From: Parasponia andersonii
Taxonomy: Eukaryota > Streptophyta > Magnoliopsida > Rosales > Cannabaceae
Direction: 5' to 3'
Length of the DNA stretch: 64,000 nucleotides
Assembly (NCBI GenBank): GCA_002914805.1
Contig: JXTB01000713.1
Span: 100,559-164,558, forward strand
Part shown: one piece after another, positions 62,297 to 64,000 of the stretch
Layout: every line of letters begins with the position of its first letter
Numbering within the stretch: position 1 is the first letter of the stretch
The notes under the pieces: model-generated
Databases searched by the model: none
Seen by the model: only the letters and a program-made list of their open reading frames with translations
What the model was told of the DNA's origin: nothing
Position numbers and translations under genes: made by a program

Positions 62297-62378
62297 GCTG
62301 GATGATTGTATACTGTCCGTGATTGAGGACGCGACACACGGTTTTTTCGTGTGACTAATTTCTTATAACCAAACACGC
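62297..62378 (-). promoter_or_regulatory. Upstream block shared with SKS copy A
   Basis: GCTGGATGATTGTATAC, GATTGAGGACGCGACACACG and TTTCTTATAACCAAACACGC occur here in the same order as at 48851-48954. The distance to the copy B start codon is about 575-655 bp, close to that in copy A. Confidence 0.7.
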
Positions 62379-62399
62379 CACCCTTTTCTTTCGTTGATC

Positions 62400-63360
62400 T
62401 TCAATTCACCATACGGCTCCAGTTGATTCTCATGTGGGCCCCATACGAAGTGACGGTGAAGATACATTAAGTGAGACGAATACATCAAGAAAATTATGTC
62501 GTTTACGATCCCTCTTTCTTTCTCTTCTCTCTTTAAAGCTAGAAATTATAAAAGAACGCGGAAACTATACTTGATCTGGGACATTCTCATGCTCTTTCCT
62601 TTCAATATAGACAATACGAATTTCGTTTTTTTTTTTCCAAAAAAATATATGTACACATCTATACATCTATATAGTAGAAAGGAACAATAATAATAATAAT
62701 AATTATATATATATATGTATATCACGAAGATTTGGAGGCGATACTCTGATGACATCATTTATGTTTAGGTTCAAAATTCGGTCTACTCTACCCATTTTAT
62801 TGCATGTTTAAAGTATTTATACTATTATCTGGTATTTGTATTATAATAAAATGATTTGCAATTATCAGAATATTTAGATTTCGAATTTCACATCAATATT
62901 TATACTTTTATGTGGCCTTTGAATTTTAATAAAATGGTAATTATTATTTATTATTATCAAAATATGAAAAAAGTACACTCATGTTTGGCTTTTTTACAAT
63001 TTAAACTTTGATAAATTTTAGTTTTCACAAAAAAATGCATTTACATTTTGAAATTTCAGAAATTTGTACCTTCTATCCTTATTTTGCTCACTTTATATTA
63101 GTCCAAATGATGCTTTTTGTAAATATTTTAACTTCATGAAAATAAGAATAATATAATCTAGGTCTTGATTCATAATTTTTTAGGAATAAATTTGTCAAAA
63201 TATGTGTAAAAAGTATAAATTTTTTGAATTTCAAAATACATAATTTTTTTTTTTTTTGTAAAAATTAAAACTCACAGTTTAAGGTACAAAAAGGTCAAAA
63301 CTTTAGAGATTTTTTTGCGGTTAATCCTTATGGGACTATGTTTAAGGTTCATTTTTGCCT
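62400..63360. other. Intergenic AT-rich region
   Basis: No gene recognised. AAT and AT microsatellites lie at 62687-62722, and several A and T runs are present. Confidence 0.45.
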
Positions 63361-63422
63361 ATATATACTATATGTTCTTCTTCATTACACATATATATAC
63401 TATATGTTCTTCTTCATTACAC
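63361..63422. repeat. ~31-bp tandem duplication
   Basis: The unit ATATACTATATGTTCTTCTT plus CATTACAC occurs twice in succession (from about 63363 and 63395), ending eight bases before the LTR start at 63431. Confidence 0.85.
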
Positions 63423-63430
63423 ATGTTCTA

Positions 63431-64000
63431 TGTCACGACCCAAAATCCGGGCTAATGGCAGAAGGGAAATTTCACAAAGGTGGGAAATTCCTTGATTTAT
63501 TTGAAAAATGTCAAAAGTTCTAGTTTTTATAAAAACGGTCAATTTAAATAAAATAATCGGAATTCCATCCTGTGATCCACTCCCACAGTTCGTATATACC
63601 ATCAAACATAGATTGAACAATTACTTAAAAACGTGAAATTAAATACAAAACTCAGTATCATCATCATCCACCAAAAAGTCAAAAACCAGAATGACATGCA
63701 TAAGTTTACAGACTAAATAGAAAGTAGTAATCTTGGTTCAATGCTAACAAAAAAATTCAAATAGTCCAAAGACTACGACAACAACTCCTAGCATTATCAA
63801 GAGACGAACTGCAATCCAGATGACCTCTTACTCCTCTTGATCACCAAGATTGCACTGGACACCACATGAGGAAGAAGGTAGGGGGGGTGAGCATACAATT
63901 CCCAGTAAGAAAATAGTTACATCGGGGAAAAATAATTCAGTGATGAGAATCTCCTGCTTGGTTAGTTCAAATCCAAAACATACACACACGTATATATATA
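63431..64000 (-). mobile_element. LTR of long-LTR family, cut by window edge
   Basis: Begins TGTCACGACCCAAAATCCGG on the plus strand, the reverse complement of the family's 3' terminus. It then follows the copy at 52253-54416 in reverse: the GATGATGATACTGAG region near 63655, CATTATCAAGAGACGAACTG near 63793 and TCCTCTTGATCACCAAGATTG near 63834. It looks closer to that copy than to the other two. The far end is outside the window. Confidence 0.85.

Noticed and set aside
1-64000. CRISPR arrays, rRNA, canonical tRNA genes, bacterial operons
   Set aside because: No regularly spaced identical repeats with unique spacers, no rRNA motifs and no full tRNA cloverleaf were seen; the tRNA-like boxes found belong to SINEs.

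Overview
The window is nuclear DNA from a flowering plant, most probably a eudicot. It is AT-rich, with intron-split genes using GT-AG junctions, plant-only families (MINIYO, PRONE-type RopGEF, SKU5-like proteins), LTR retrotransposons, tRNA-type SINEs and MITEs. The species cannot be named from sequence alone. I see no prokaryotic, organellar or CRISPR sequence.

Layout. 1-854 is the 3' part of a long LTR. 855-3300 is AT-rich intergenic DNA with local duplications. 3314-10638 (minus) is a 10-exon RPAP1/MINIYO gene (1575 aa as I splice it). About 11000-15605 (plus) is a decayed Ty1/copia element of SIRE type with a 3' LTR that carries an inserted SINE and a minisatellite. 16035-18183 (plus) is an F-box/DUF295 gene. 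19837-22447 (minus) is a RopGEF1-like gene (572 aa). 25934-32042 (minus) is a second copia element with both LTRs and an internal inversion. 32975-35193 (plus) encodes a CCDC124-like protein (229 aa). 36957-39744 (plus) encodes a USP-like-domain protein kinase (566 aa). 40358-42257 (minus) is a GDSL lipase pseudogene. 43235-48286 and 56951-61722 (both minus) are tandem SKU5-similar genes of 544 and 545 aa. Between them lie an RNase H-like remnant split by a solo LTR, a second solo LTR and a Harbinger-like MITE. A further LTR of the same family runs off the right edge.

The genes are unlinked housekeeping, signalling and cell-wall genes and form no operon-like pathway. The one functional cluster is the SKS pair, which shares eight exons, intron phases and an upstream block. 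Exon boundaries were set by eye from GT/AG sites and reading-frame continuity. They agree in phase throughout but are not backed by transcripts.

I found no convincing undescribed biological system. The most informative observations are structural: a nested solo LTR with perfect target duplications, a mappable inversion inside a copia pol region, two SINEs with target duplications (one marking a difference between the tandem SKS genes), and a 0.9-kb inverted repeat inside an SKS intron that could be transcribed as a hairpin.
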